From NCBI GenBank assembly GCA_039105265.1, contig JAPFFF010000009.1:1-64000 (forward strand): DNA of 64,000 nucleotides, in the 5' to 3' direction. Below the pieces are notes generated by a model. The model was not told the DNA's origin, made no database searches, and was given only the letters and a program-made list of their open reading frames with translations. The stretch is from Tritrichomonas musculus. Its lineage: Eukaryota > Parabasalia > Tritrichomonadida > Tritrichomonadidae. Positions within the stretch are counted from its first letter, which is position 1, and each line of letters starts with the position of its first letter. This document shows positions 47,165 through 57,089 of this stretch, piece after piece. Made by a program: the position numbers and the translations under genes.

Positions 47165-47476
47165 TGAAATTTTTAAACGGTCGCGATTCAAAATTTCATT
47201 TCAAAAAATTTTATTAAAACTTTATATTTATCTTTTTTATTTTATGATATTATCTTTTAATAATATTAGAAAAAATATGATTATATATAACAAAATATTA
47301 AAATTGTTCATACATATATATTGGTGAATAATATATAATCTTTTTTTATTATTTTTTTTCTTGAGCCACCATTATTATTAATAATAAAAGAAATAAAGAA
47401 AAAATAAGAAAGATGTTAAATAATTTGACAAATATAAACATTTATTATATAATAAAAAAAAAAACATTAAATATTT

Positions 47477-50400
47477 TCATACAGCTACCCCTTCGATTGT
47501 TCTTTCATGCATATGATCTAATTTAAGATCATCATATACTTCTTCAAATGTGGTTCGTAAGCTATAGCTCCATGTTTCAAGAGATTTAGTAATTCTTGGT
47601 AAGAACCTCTGAAGCTTTGGTTGATTATTTCTCGCATGACCGACAACTGCCTGTAAATTTCTTCTTATTGTTCTAATGAACCCAATAAACTCATCAACTT
47701 TTTCGGCATATACATTTCTAGCATCTTTCAAAAAAACAAGAAGATCGGTGCAGCTATCCATCCAATTTGGACCTAATTGAATAACTTTCTGATGAATTGA
47801 AGGAGGAACATTTGGTGTTGAAATTTTCATTAATAAGAATCTCATTTGAGAAGCCAAATTCACCATTCTAGTTATCAAAATGTTCATTGTTTCTTCATCC
47901 AAAAATTGAACTTTATTACTTTTTAAGTTTTTCCCAATTTCCGCCATTTTAATATTCAATAATTTGAAGCATTGATTGAAATAAATATCGAAAGTATCTT
48001 TTGTTAAAGATTTCCATTCTTCATTTTCTTCATTATTAAAGATTTCTTTATTTATGACATTCTTAATTAGATCGTCAACTTCATCAAGTATTTTTGGGTT
48101 ATGATCAAAGAAAATAGGCAAGACTTGTTTAACATAATTCTTTTGAAGTTTTTGACTTTTCAACAAGATACGACAAAGATTGCAAAGATTTTTCATTTCA
48201 GTTCCATACAGATCAAACATTGCACGAGAAGACGTTCCACAATGAAGCAAACTTTTTAAAAGTTCAACAAGACTCACTGTTGTTTCAATCTTCATATTAT
48301 CTTTCACTTTAGAGAAAAAGTATCTAAATGCTTCTTGTTGGTTCTTTTTCCCGCAAATTGCCATCATTAAAGGCACGAATGCTTTTTTATCACGATAAAC
48401 GGGAAGTAATATTTGAGCATTAATAATCAAAAATATCTTATCTACAATTGCCTCGACAGCTTCAGATTGGACTTCATCATTTAAAACGGAATCAAGCAAA
48501 TCATTTGAGATGAATGTAATAATAGAAAGAGGAGGCTGATTAACCTTTTTGCATTCAAAAAGTGGAGATGTCATTTGACTTTTTGAAGGTTTTATTAAGT
48601 ATAAATAATCATCAAGAAGTCTGATGCAAACAGGACAAGATTCATCATCAATTGGAAGGGATAAACTAAACAATAAATCGATATATTCCAATCTTGGTGC
48701 ATTGAAGTAGCTTCTGTAACGAGAAACAAAAAATGCGCTTGGATCTGGTGTTTTATTTGCATTTTTAACAGTTGTATTGCATTTCGGAAACATTTCTCCA
48801 AAGAATGGATGATTAAACACTTTGAAATCAGAAAGATACATGATTAAAAGTCTCTCTATTTCATATCTATTTTCCATCCTTTGGATGCATTCCTTGGTTT
48901 TCTTAGGGCCGAAATAATTCAGCGTCTCCAATATGTATGAATGGACATACAATAAAGCTTGAACGCGTTGAACGTTTGTAAGATCATTTGATTCGACAAC
49001 GAACATTTTGAATGGCATTTTAAAATACTTTCCAAAAACATCTTCAAGTTCATGTTCTAATGCGACATGGCAATCGAGAAGAAGTTTTAAGCCGGAATGT
49101 GTAAAAACAATAGGCAAATTTGTACTTAAAACTGCCTTTCGATAATTTTGAATTGACAATGTCTTCTTTTTCTGAACTGTTCCAGAAATTCCTGAAATGA
49201 AATCGAGGGAAGAATCGATAGACTCGTCTAAGGAGAACCAATCGGAGAGAGGTGATTCATCACCATTATTTTCCTCATTATTAATTTGGCTGTTAGTTTT
49301 AGCACGTTCTGTTATTATTGATGCAAATTGTTTTGTTAAGTTTTCGATGAGAAATTCATTGAAAATCTTGCCTCTGTTTTCATTGTTGCTCAACTCTCCA
49401 TAGAACTGATTGAGTGCAATTGGATCGTCACTGATGACGAGCATCATGCTGTTGAACTGGATCTGGATTGCATCAAGGTCATTAAAATGTGCATAGCGAT
49501 TCAAAATGGCAGCTGCTGTAACAACGCCGACATCTTTCGCCGTTTTCTTTGTCGATGTCAGCATCTTGCTAACAAAAATATGAAGCTGTGAGCCTTGTTC
49601 TGGACCGTCTGCGAATTCCAGCTTGACAATCACTGATATAATGACTTTGAATACAGAAAGTGGAATCGAATCATATGATGGCAAAATGCCCGAAATCAAT
49701 GTGAGATGAGTTCTGAGCTTTTTTTCATCAAGACTAGAAAGAACATTCGCTGCTTTCCTTTTGTTGTCATCAGAACCAATTCCAATTTGCATCAGCAAAG
49801 AACCAACAATGTTTTGTTGAGTGGTGACATTTTGTACTTCTTCAAACATCGTCAATGCAAGTGAAGTTCCAATGTCAGCCAATTTGTCAGCAATGCTGTT
49901 CCCACTTTCAGCTGCTGATAATGATTTCGTTGAATTGTCGCTGCTGCCTCCTTTGCTGGTGCCAAGACACCACGAAATAAGGTCTGTTATACTATCGAAT
50001 AATATTTCAAGTGCGTTTATGTGGCCAATAATCGATTCTCGGGCCGCTTCACCAGTCATCGTATCATCAGAACAAAGTTTCATAATCAATTTCTCAGCAA
50101 TCGATTTTTGTGCTGGAATTCCATACATGCAATATAAAACCCAATAATCAAGAGTAACCATTTCATCAGGTTTATTCTCTAGAATAGTCGAATATGCACG
50201 TGAAAAGCTTTGGTTAAATTGAAGAGCTGACTTAAGTTGAATCACAAAAAAAGTATTTGAATCATCTACTGATAATGTTCCATTTTTTCTGATATTTAAT
50301 TGGTTTTTATTGTTGTGATGAAAAATAACAAGTGATTTTCTAAAAGACTCAATTGTTTTACTAGCATTGGTATCATCAGTAGTTGAAACTAGAAATCGTA

Positions 50401-51103
50401 TAACAGCTTGCAAATCTGTAGAAGATGCTGACGATAAAATATCATTTAAAACATGTTTTCTGACATTCTCAGTTTCTTCTTTGGTTAATTGAAAGCCTTC
50501 TAAAGCTGTTAATGCATCTTGAATGAGGCGAGGTTTCTCAATCATAATATTTATAAGACGATTGATAGCGTCTGTAGTTGGATCCATAATTGTATGGAGA
50601 GATCGAATTAATATTGGTTGAAGTGTTTCATGAGTATTTGAAATAGCATCAAATACTAAATTAACGATATGATCTTTATCATAAATTTTTGGGGGAAATG
50701 AAAGCGATTTAATGATTAATTCAACGAGTTTTCGAATATTATTATTTGATGTAAGATCAAATGCTGTTAATGTTAGGAAATTACAAATTAGTTCGAAAAT
50801 TGTATTCTGAAATTTTTTGTCGCGAGAAAGAATTTGCACAAGCGAATGTTGAGATCCTTCAGGTGGTGAAAGCCACTTGTATAAAAGGGAAGGTGAAGAA
50901 AAGTAAGGCTTTATTGAGTCTTTTGCGCAATGTATATCAGCTTTTTCTGCAGTTTTTCTCCATTTATCCAAATTTTCTTGTATTTTATGGGATAATTGAG
51001 TAAAAATAACATCATTTTTATCAAAATTTACTCCTATATTTACTAGCCATTCTAAATTTGGATCTTCTGATGCAATAATCTTTTCATTTTGTGAAAAAAG
51101 CAT
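47477..51103 (-). CDS. FANCD2: Fanconi anaemia protein FANCD2
   Basis: DNA clamp subunit in interstrand-crosslink repair; in animals it is mono-ubiquitinated and pairs with FANCI. The 1208-residue protein (human ~1450) is all alpha-solenoid. Recognisable FANCD2 stretches: DALTALEGFQLTKEETENVRKHVL near 196-219, TDLQAVIRFLVSTTDDTNASKTIESFRKSL near 229-258, ALEILFDSI near 364-372, and QNIVGSLLMQIGIGSDDNKRKAANVL. Residues 508-530 align with the region around human K561: STKKTAKDVGVV places K523 at the ubiquitination site. Start ATG 51103, stop TGA. FANCI is the main alternative, but the internal matches favour FANCD2. Confidence 0.8.
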   Translation of the reverse strand: MLFSQNEKIIASEDPNLEWLVNIGVNFDKNDVIFTQLSHKIQENLDKWRKTAEKADIHCAKDSIKPYFSSPSLLYKWLSPPEGSQHSLVQILSRDKKFQNTIFELICNFLTLTAFDLTSNNNIRKLVELIIKSLSFPPKIYDKDHIVNLVFDAISNTHETLQPILIRSLHTIMDPTTDAINRLINIMIEKPRLIQDALTALEGFQLTKEETENVRKHVLNDILSSASSTDLQAVIRFLVSTTDDTNASKTIESFRKSLVIFHHNNKNQLNIRKNGTLSVDDSNTFFVIQLKSALQFNQSFSRAYSTILENKPDEMVTLDYWVLYCMYGIPAQKSIAEKLIMKLCSDDTMTGEAARESIIGHINALEILFDSITDLISWCLGTSKGGSSDNSTKSLSAAESGNSIADKLADIGTSLALTMFEEVQNVTTQQNIVGSLLMQIGIGSDDNKRKAANVLSSLDEKKLRTHLTLISGILPSYDSIPLSVFKVIISVIVKLEFADGPEQGSQLHIFVSKMLTSTKKTAKDVGVVTAAAILNRYAHFNDLDAIQIQFNSMMLVISDDPIALNQFYGELSNNENRGKIFNEFLIENLTKQFASIITERAKTNSQINNEENNGDESPLSDWFSLDESIDSSLDFISGISGTVQKKKTLSIQNYRKAVLSTNLPIVFTHSGLKLLLDCHVALEHELEDVFGKYFKMPFKMFVVESNDLTNVQRVQALLYVHSYILETLNYFGPKKTKECIQRMENRYEIERLLIMYLSDFKVFNHPFFGEMFPKCNTTVKNANKTPDPSAFFVSRYRSYFNAPRLEYIDLLFSLSLPIDDESCPVCIRLLDDYLYLIKPSKSQMTSPLFECKKVNQPPLSIITFISNDLLDSVLNDEVQSEAVEAIVDKIFLIINAQILLPVYRDKKAFVPLMMAICGKKNQQEAFRYFFSKVKDNMKIETTVSLVELLKSLLHCGTSSRAMFDLYGTEMKNLCNLCRILLKSQKLQKNYVKQVLPIFFDHNPKILDEVDDLIKNVINKEIFNNEENEEWKSLTKDTFDIYFNQCFKLLNIKMAEIGKNLKSNKVQFLDEETMNILITRMVNLASQMRFLLMKISTPNVPPSIHQKVIQLGPNWMDSCTDLLVFLKDARNVYAEKVDEFIGFIRTIRRNLQAVVGHARNNQPKLQRFLPRITKSLETWSYSLRTTFEEVYDDLKLDHMHERTIEGVAV

Positions 51104-51376
51104 TTAGTTTTTTTTTTGCTTCACAGAGGAACTATTATTCAAAAAGTTGTTATTTTCTGAAATTATCAGAAGTGCTCATCTTCCATTTGTCGCCTACAGG
51201 ACAGAAAATGATAAGAAAACATTTATATATGCTTGTACTATCGCTTCAAATGGCTTCTCTTCAAGACTAGTTTTTACACAAATTATAGATTATTTTGAAA
51301 AATCGTTATTTCGCGTTAGAACTTCAAGTTTGCTATTTATCAATTGCAACTCTAAAGATCTGAAGAGTAGTTTCAA

Positions 51377-51547
51377 ATGACAGTATGCTTCCTACAATTG
51401 CTCAGGATCGTAGATTATTCAATCATCATTCCCACAATTTACCCTGAAGTTGCATTCCGAAGGCAGAAAACAAAACGAAATTATGCATGTTCTATTTGTC
51501 ATCAACTAGTTCATACCAAAAATTATTGTCCCAAATTAAATCAGTAA
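51377..51547 (+). pseudogene. Zinc-knuckle relic, likely end of a Mutator-like transposase
   Basis: A 56-codon forward frame ends with CSICHQLVHTKNYC, a perfect C-x2-C-x4-H-x4-C zinc knuckle preceded by basic residues (RRQKTKRNYA) and followed closely by the stop. Mutator-like transposases carry this kind of knuckle near the C-terminus. Another open frame just upstream (about 51147-51380, containing AYRTENDKKTFIYACTIASNG) may be an earlier part joined by a frameshift. No catalytic domain is present. It could also be a retroelement Gag knuckle. Confidence 0.4.
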
Positions 51548-51682
51548 TAAATTAGCATTTTTTAAAATATCTTTTTAATTTTTTTCCTCTTTTATTATAT
51601 TTTAATAGTTTTTTTGGCTCGTTTTGCTTGTTAAAATATGAAATATGATGAAATATTTTTTCTAATATTTTTGATCTTATAT

Positions 51683-51930
51683 TTAAGGTACAAATCCAGT
51701 ACGTTATTTTTTGAATAGGAGAACGTTTATTATTTGAATAGTTGCATGTCTCTGAAAAAGTTTAAATTGACTAGGTTTGTTTTTGACACTTATTTTACAA
51801 TTTAGATAAACTTTATGACATGTTATATGAAATGGATGAAAATAATCGTTTTTTATTTAACATGTCATCTTATTCTTTGAGAATGTCAAAAAAAATTGCG
51901 GTTACTAAACGTACTGGATTTGTACCTTAA
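51683..51930. mobile_element. TTAA-flanked MITE with perfect 23 bp inverted repeats
   Basis: Positions 51683-51705 (TTAAGGTACAAATCCAGTAC plus GTT) are the exact reverse complement of 51908-51930. TTAA lies at both extremes, so the element proper is 51687-51926 with TTAA target duplications, as in piggyBac-type elements. The interior is non-coding. Confidence 0.8.
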
Positions 51931-52211
51931 AAATAATAATTTATTTATTTATTTGATTTTTTATTGTTAATCAAAAACAAAAAAAAAAAAAAAAAAAAAA
52001 TGTTTTTCTGTCTTATTTTAAATTTATTTATTGAGATATTAGTGAGGTTGAGTTTTTTTTTGAGAATTCTAATTGAAATTTTTAAAATTTTTAACTTTTT
52101 GTGAAAATAATTTTTTTGTAGAAATTACCCATTTAAAAAGTGGAGATGTTGAAATCTGATTGCTCAAAAAAAGTGAAATGATTTCATGACATTTTTGTTT
52201 TATTTTTATAA

Positions 52212-52817
52212 ATGAGTATCGATTCCAATATGAACAAACAATCTACCTTCAAGGTAGTCTTAGTTGGAGATACATCAGTTGGTAAAACCAGCATTGTTAA
52301 TCGTGCAGCTAATGATGTTTTTAATATAGCCGAGGATTCAACTGTGGGCGTTGATTTCTGCGTTATTGAAGAAATAGTTCAAAACATTGATGTTACCTTA
52401 CAGGTTTTTGATACGGCTGGGCAGGAACGATTTCGATCAATAGGCACAGCTTATTACCAAAATGCAACTGTTGCACTTGTTGTATATTCAATTGAACAGA
52501 GGAATTCGCTTAATTCAGTAGATCAATGGATTAATGATGTTTCAGATGTTAATCAAAAAATTAAAATCTTTCTTGTAGGAAATAAAATTGATCTTTACAG
52601 TGAGCAAAGCGCTGATGAATTAATTACAAAATCGGAAGGAGAAGATAAAGGTAAATCATTAAATATTCCATTTTTCGCAGTCAGTGCCCAAAGTGGAGAA
52701 GGCATCCATGAACTTTTCCAAAGTATTGCAGAAGCTTGCTTAGGCTTAGGTAAAGAGGAAATAGAAAGCAAGAGAATTGAAGGAGAAATAAAAAAAGATA
52801 ATAAAGGGTGTTGCTAA
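52212..52817 (+). CDS. Rab-family small GTPase (201 aa)
   Basis: Vesicle-traffic switch. All five G motifs are intact: P-loop GDTSVGKTS (19-27), T44 in switch I, DTAGQE (67-72), NKID (124-127), and SAQ (158-160). The C-terminus ends KGCC, a double-cysteine geranylgeranylation signal, so the protein is membrane-anchored. The switch I/interswitch sequence (STVGVDFCVIEEI) is closest to Rab5/Rab21/Rab6-like proteins, but I cannot assign a subfamily. Start ATG 52212. A poly-A run of 22 at 51979-52000 and the TTAA element lie upstream. Confidence 0.95.
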   Translation: MSIDSNMNKQSTFKVVLVGDTSVGKTSIVNRAANDVFNIAEDSTVGVDFCVIEEIVQNIDVTLQVFDTAGQERFRSIGTAYYQNATVALVVYSIEQRNSLNSVDQWINDVSDVNQKIKIFLVGNKIDLYSEQSADELITKSEGEDKGKSLNIPFFAVSAQSGEGIHELFQSIAEACLGLGKEEIESKRIEGEIKKDNKGCC

Positions 52818-53254
52818 TTGAACGATCAAAATTTTGATAAAAATATGTGATATCTCCTCTTTTACTGTGAAATACTTTTTATTAAAAGCTTTGTATAAAG
52901 GTATTAAAAGAAAAGATGTGCATTTTAAGTTCTGTAAGAAATTTAAGTTTTTTATTTAAATAAAAATGATATTTTCCATCACTAGTGATCATTAAATACG
53001 CCATCTGAAACTCTAATATAAGAAAAGAATATAGGTTTTTCATGAAATTGCTGATAATATTCATTTTTTCGTAACTTTACAAAAAATTGTATTTAGGTAT
53101 TGTTTATACATTCTTTTAAGCATAATAAACAATTTGATATCAAAATATTTTATATCCACTTACTAGATGTTGCAATCATTCAAAATAGAGAAACTACCTC
53201 TAAACTTTTTAAAATGTAAATTTTTTATGTATAATTCAAAAGTTTTAAAATAAT
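52818..53254. other. Intergenic gap, nothing recognised
   Basis: A 437 bp AT-rich stretch between the Rab gene and mariner copy B. A minus-strand frame (52882-53064) is low-complexity and unsupported. Confidence 0.5.
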
Positions 53255-53256
53255 TA

Positions 53257-53998
53257 TAGTGTTCCTAAAAAATATTGATAAGAAATGAATTCAATAGTTA
53301 ATCGTCGTTAACAAAAGTTATTTTATTTTTAAAATTTTTAATTTAAAAAGTTAAATTTCTTATCAATATTTTTTCGGCAATTGAAAAAGTTGATTTTTTA
53401 TTAAAAATTAAAATTAAAATCATACTTGATTGCCTTGCACTTCGAGGCATTGTTTCAATTTCTTTGGAAAAGAATCAATCAAAGAATTGTTTGTTGCTAA
53501 ACTTAGATTATTCCATATAAAGAATAAAATTTGTGTTCAGGAAACATTTGCCATTTCAGCTCCAGGGATTTCAGGAAACATTATTGCTTTAACGCATATG
53601 AAATACTTGATTTCATTTGTTAATATTTGTGGTCGGCAAGGTTGTGTTTTTTCTGGTCTCCCTTCATCAATCTATTTAGCTACTGCTTTGACGCAATTTA
53701 ACGAAATACTTAATGCATCAGCTGTTTTGCTTTTATTAAAATTGTGCGATTGCAGAACCACTTGCGATTAAATTATAGCGTTCGTTTGTATTTTTTGGTA
53801 AAGAAAACAAATAAATAAAAGGTCAAAAGATTGACCAACAATTGATTCATAAATTCATGAATAGGTCATTAAATTTGAATGAATTTGAAAGAACTTTTAA
53901 AATTCTCTCAAATTATTTTTAAATAAATTTTCTCAATTTTTTCAATGAAACATGAAAATTTCTCTCAAATTTCTTATCAATATTTTTTAGGACCACTA
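53257..53998 (-). mobile_element. Mariner-type element with dead transposase, copy B (742 bp)
   Basis: Same length as copy A at an exact offset of 10460, with no indels and about six substitutions seen by eye. TA flanks are 53255-53256 and 53999-54000. Both in-frame stops in the minus-strand transposase relic are shared (for example TAG at 53672-53674), so both copies descend from an already dead parent moved in trans. The right TIR ends 8 bp before the ATG of the next gene. Confidence 0.87.
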
Positions 53999-54006
53999 TA
54001 CTTGTA

Positions 54007-57000
54007 ATGGATTCATTAATTAGCAATCAGTTTCCGTTATTAAAAGCCGTCCAAGAGCAAGTTCAAGAACAAATCAATTTTGATTCGATAAAATTTGAGG
54101 TTAGTAATTCAAAGCACTCATCTGTATATAACATATCATTTAGTGGGTTTTTCATATTAGTATCTCAAAATCAAATTTTCTGTTTCAATATATTTCTTCC
54201 AAATTTTCTCCCTTTTATTGATACGAGTCAGCTTAAATCTGTTTTTTTTCTATTAAATTCTAATCAAAAGATACAGTATAAATTTATTTTTTCAACAAAA
54301 GATGAAGCAAAAAAATTTTATGATGTTACGTTAACAGTTCTTGAGAAATTTCAGCCTTTAATTAAGAATGTTAATTTAAATTTTTGTTCTATCAAAGAAG
54401 AACTTATTGTTTTAATACCCAACTCAAAACAAGTAATAAACGCTGATGTTTTTATCGGTGTTGAAAAGGGAAACTCATGTAATCATGCTGTTTTAAATGT
54501 GACACCAATCTTAGACTCTTCAAAAAAATCAAAAAAAACCAAAAAGTCTGATAAGTCAAAAAAGAAAGAAAAAGATTTTACTCTTGAATTGAATTTCTCA
54601 TCAAAAATAAATGTTACACAACCAACAGACATTCCAATAGTATTCGGTGAAAATACATTTCGTAAAATCACTACTGAAGTATATCAAAATGAAAACGAAA
54701 AATGTCTTATTTTATGCAAGAATGTTGAAGAATCGCTTAACATGATTCTATCAATATTCTTTCTATCATACTCAAGGCAAAATCTTAATTCAAATGATTT
54801 TGCTGCAACAGCAAAACCATCATCTGTCTTTTTAGTTCCTTTAAAACAGCCTGTTGTTTCTTTTAAATCTGTTGACCAAGAAATGAAAGTCAAAATGCCT
54901 GTAATACCAGTATCTACTATGGAAAAAAAGAAAAGTATGCCAAATATCGAAATCCAGTCAGTTAATCCTCCTCGCCACACACGTCTAAATCGTTCTGATA
55001 CAATCATTATTCCGGATGATGTCTCTGCGTCTCCCAAACAAAATGAAAATGAAAATTCCAAAAATAACCAAAAAAGCAAGGAAAACGATAAAAATGACAA
55101 TGATGATGATTTTATCATTGAATTTGAGGAAATAGCTATTGAAAATGCTCATGAAAACAAGAAAATGAAAAATTTGATTGAATTCGAGCGTGCAACAAAG
55201 AGTCGTGCTAATACGCTTTCACGTAAAAATGTCCCAAAGAGGTATAGAAGTGGATCATCAGTTGTTAGGAGAGGGGACATTACTCCTGATGTTTTAAATT
55301 ATAGTATGCCAAATGTCCGTCCCCAAAATGATGAAGATAATGAAATTGATTATTCATTTTTCACATCAAATGTCATTACCAATTCAGAATTTAACGAAAA
55401 TTGCGAAAAGAGTATCGAAGCTGTTAATCAAACAATTCATTATCTCGAAGAAGAGCGTAGGAAAGCTCGAAAAAATAGGTCAGTCGAAGATTCGTTGCCT
55501 GATTTTGAAACATATATCAATCAGCTTAATCCTCCGAAATCCGAAATGATGATTCAAGGAGATACATCTTTAAATGTTCAACTTGAAAAATCTTTCGAAT
55601 TTCTAAATGCAAATTCATATGATGATCAGTTTATTACAATAAAGGAAACAAATGAAGAATTAACAAAAACTGATGAAATTGTTAAAAGATCAATCAACTT
55701 TTTTTCGGACTTGCCTATTCAATCCGCATCAGAAACAAAAAACGATAATGATTTCTTTGAATTCTTTGATTTTAAGAATTTCCCATCTTACAATCAAAAT
55801 GAATTCAAATTATCAAGTGAACCACGTTTAGGATTCATTGATAAACTAGTTACTTGTATAGAATCAATTGAAATCAAAAAAATTAAAAAACTCTATTCTG
55901 ATACTGAAGGTCAAAGCCGCGAGCAGGTCGGTCAAAATTTAACTGCTCTCATTGCATCCATATTCATCAACGGTGTACGTGGTTTTGAAAGAGTCAATGA
56001 TATTTCCAGTCGAGATTATGAAATATGTAATAACATTATAAATTCTCTTCGAGCTGTTTCAGGTACTATACCAGAATTACTAGGAATTTGTCAACAGTTA
56101 TCAAAAATGATCAAAAGCGATGATAATTCTAATAGTGCCTGTGATATTGCCACATTAGTTTCAGCATTAGCGGTTTTGATGTTGAATAATGGTATAATAA
56201 TTGAATTTTTGAGAACAATTCAAAAAAGCGATGAATGGATTTCTCGATTCTACTTCCCTACATCAATTATGGCTTCTTCTCAACTTATTAATAATACAAT
56301 TATTTTATTGAATCCACTTTTTTGTAATATTCAATTTCTTCTTTCAATTGAATCGTCAAGTACTTGTCTTTTCAATCAACCTGCTAATTTCATTGATACA
56401 ATCGTAAAGGCACCAGCTCAAGGGTTCCTTGAAGTTGATCCATACATATTATTATCAATGGGACCAATTTTTCAACAAGCTCCAACCAGAGCATTTCCAA
56501 CACCATCTGGAAATATTCTTTCATTAAACTCAATTTCAAGCTCGCCTTCAAAGCCTCAAGTTATTGCCACTCCAAATGATATTCATGATATTGATACGAA
56601 ATCATCTTTCTTACACGCAATTATTCACCAATTTTCTTTCGGTTTAAAGCCAGGGTTTATCAAAATATCAGATTCTCAACGTCAGTTTTCATTTATTAAT
56701 GACGTTTCTACCTCTTCTTCTATATCTAATATTAGTGAAAAAAATAAAAATGCATGGAAAGAATTTACTGAAACAACGAAGTTTTTAAAGAATGCAAATG
56801 GAATGGTATTCAAGGAAATGAGTTATGTAATCGAAGAATGGGTTTCAATTGGTTTAGAGAAAAAATTACTACATATGTGGCTTCTTTTCCTTGGAGTCCA
56901 TTCAGATATTGTTTCGAAATACTATTATTCAAACTCTACATTTGCAGATCCATATAGATTGAAGTTTGTAGTAAAGGCTATCATTAAATTCTATAAATCA

Positions 57001-57009
57001 ATGGAATAG
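54007..57009 (+). CDS. RUN-domain protein with PH-like N-terminus (1000 aa)
   Basis: Probable small-GTPase effector in membrane traffic. Residues ~30-120 look like a PH-type fold (SVYNISFSGFFILVSQNQIFCFNIF ... KFIFSTKDEAKKFYDVTLTVLEKF). A long polar, disordered middle (~180-610) includes a Lys-rich patch (KKSKKTKKSDKSKKKEK). From ~615 the protein is helical (IDKLVTCIESIEIKKIKKLY...). The end, YVIEEWVSIGLEKKLLHMWLLFL...KYYYSNSTFADPYRLKFVVKAI, matches the last part of RUN domains (W-I/V-x-x-x-L-x-x-K-x-L ... YY). The start is fixed: the next Met is far downstream. The ATG lies 8 bp after the end of the mariner-type element, leaving no native promoter next to it. Stop TAG. Confidence 0.62.
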   Translation: MDSLISNQFPLLKAVQEQVQEQINFDSIKFEVSNSKHSSVYNISFSGFFILVSQNQIFCFNIFLPNFLPFIDTSQLKSVFFLLNSNQKIQYKFIFSTKDEAKKFYDVTLTVLEKFQPLIKNVNLNFCSIKEELIVLIPNSKQVINADVFIGVEKGNSCNHAVLNVTPILDSSKKSKKTKKSDKSKKKEKDFTLELNFSSKINVTQPTDIPIVFGENTFRKITTEVYQNENEKCLILCKNVEESLNMILSIFFLSYSRQNLNSNDFAATAKPSSVFLVPLKQPVVSFKSVDQEMKVKMPVIPVSTMEKKKSMPNIEIQSVNPPRHTRLNRSDTIIIPDDVSASPKQNENENSKNNQKSKENDKNDNDDDFIIEFEEIAIENAHENKKMKNLIEFERATKSRANTLSRKNVPKRYRSGSSVVRRGDITPDVLNYSMPNVRPQNDEDNEIDYSFFTSNVITNSEFNENCEKSIEAVNQTIHYLEEERRKARKNRSVEDSLPDFETYINQLNPPKSEMMIQGDTSLNVQLEKSFEFLNANSYDDQFITIKETNEELTKTDEIVKRSINFFSDLPIQSASETKNDNDFFEFFDFKNFPSYNQNEFKLSSEPRLGFIDKLVTCIESIEIKKIKKLYSDTEGQSREQVGQNLTALIASIFINGVRGFERVNDISSRDYEICNNIINSLRAVSGTIPELLGICQQLSKMIKSDDNSNSACDIATLVSALAVLMLNNGIIIEFLRTIQKSDEWISRFYFPTSIMASSQLINNTIILLNPLFCNIQFLLSIESSSTCLFNQPANFIDTIVKAPAQGFLEVDPYILLSMGPIFQQAPTRAFPTPSGNILSLNSISSSPSKPQVIATPNDIHDIDTKSSFLHAIIHQFSFGLKPGFIKISDSQRQFSFINDVSTSSSISNISEKNKNAWKEFTETTKFLKNANGMVFKEMSYVIEEWVSIGLEKKLLHMWLLFLGVHSDIVSKYYYSNSTFADPYRLKFVVKAIIKFYKSME

Positions 57010-57089
57010 ATAGGTAATAAAAGATTTAAAAAAAATCAAAATAAGTGATTTAAAATATTTTTTTTTTTTACTAATTAAAATAAATACAT

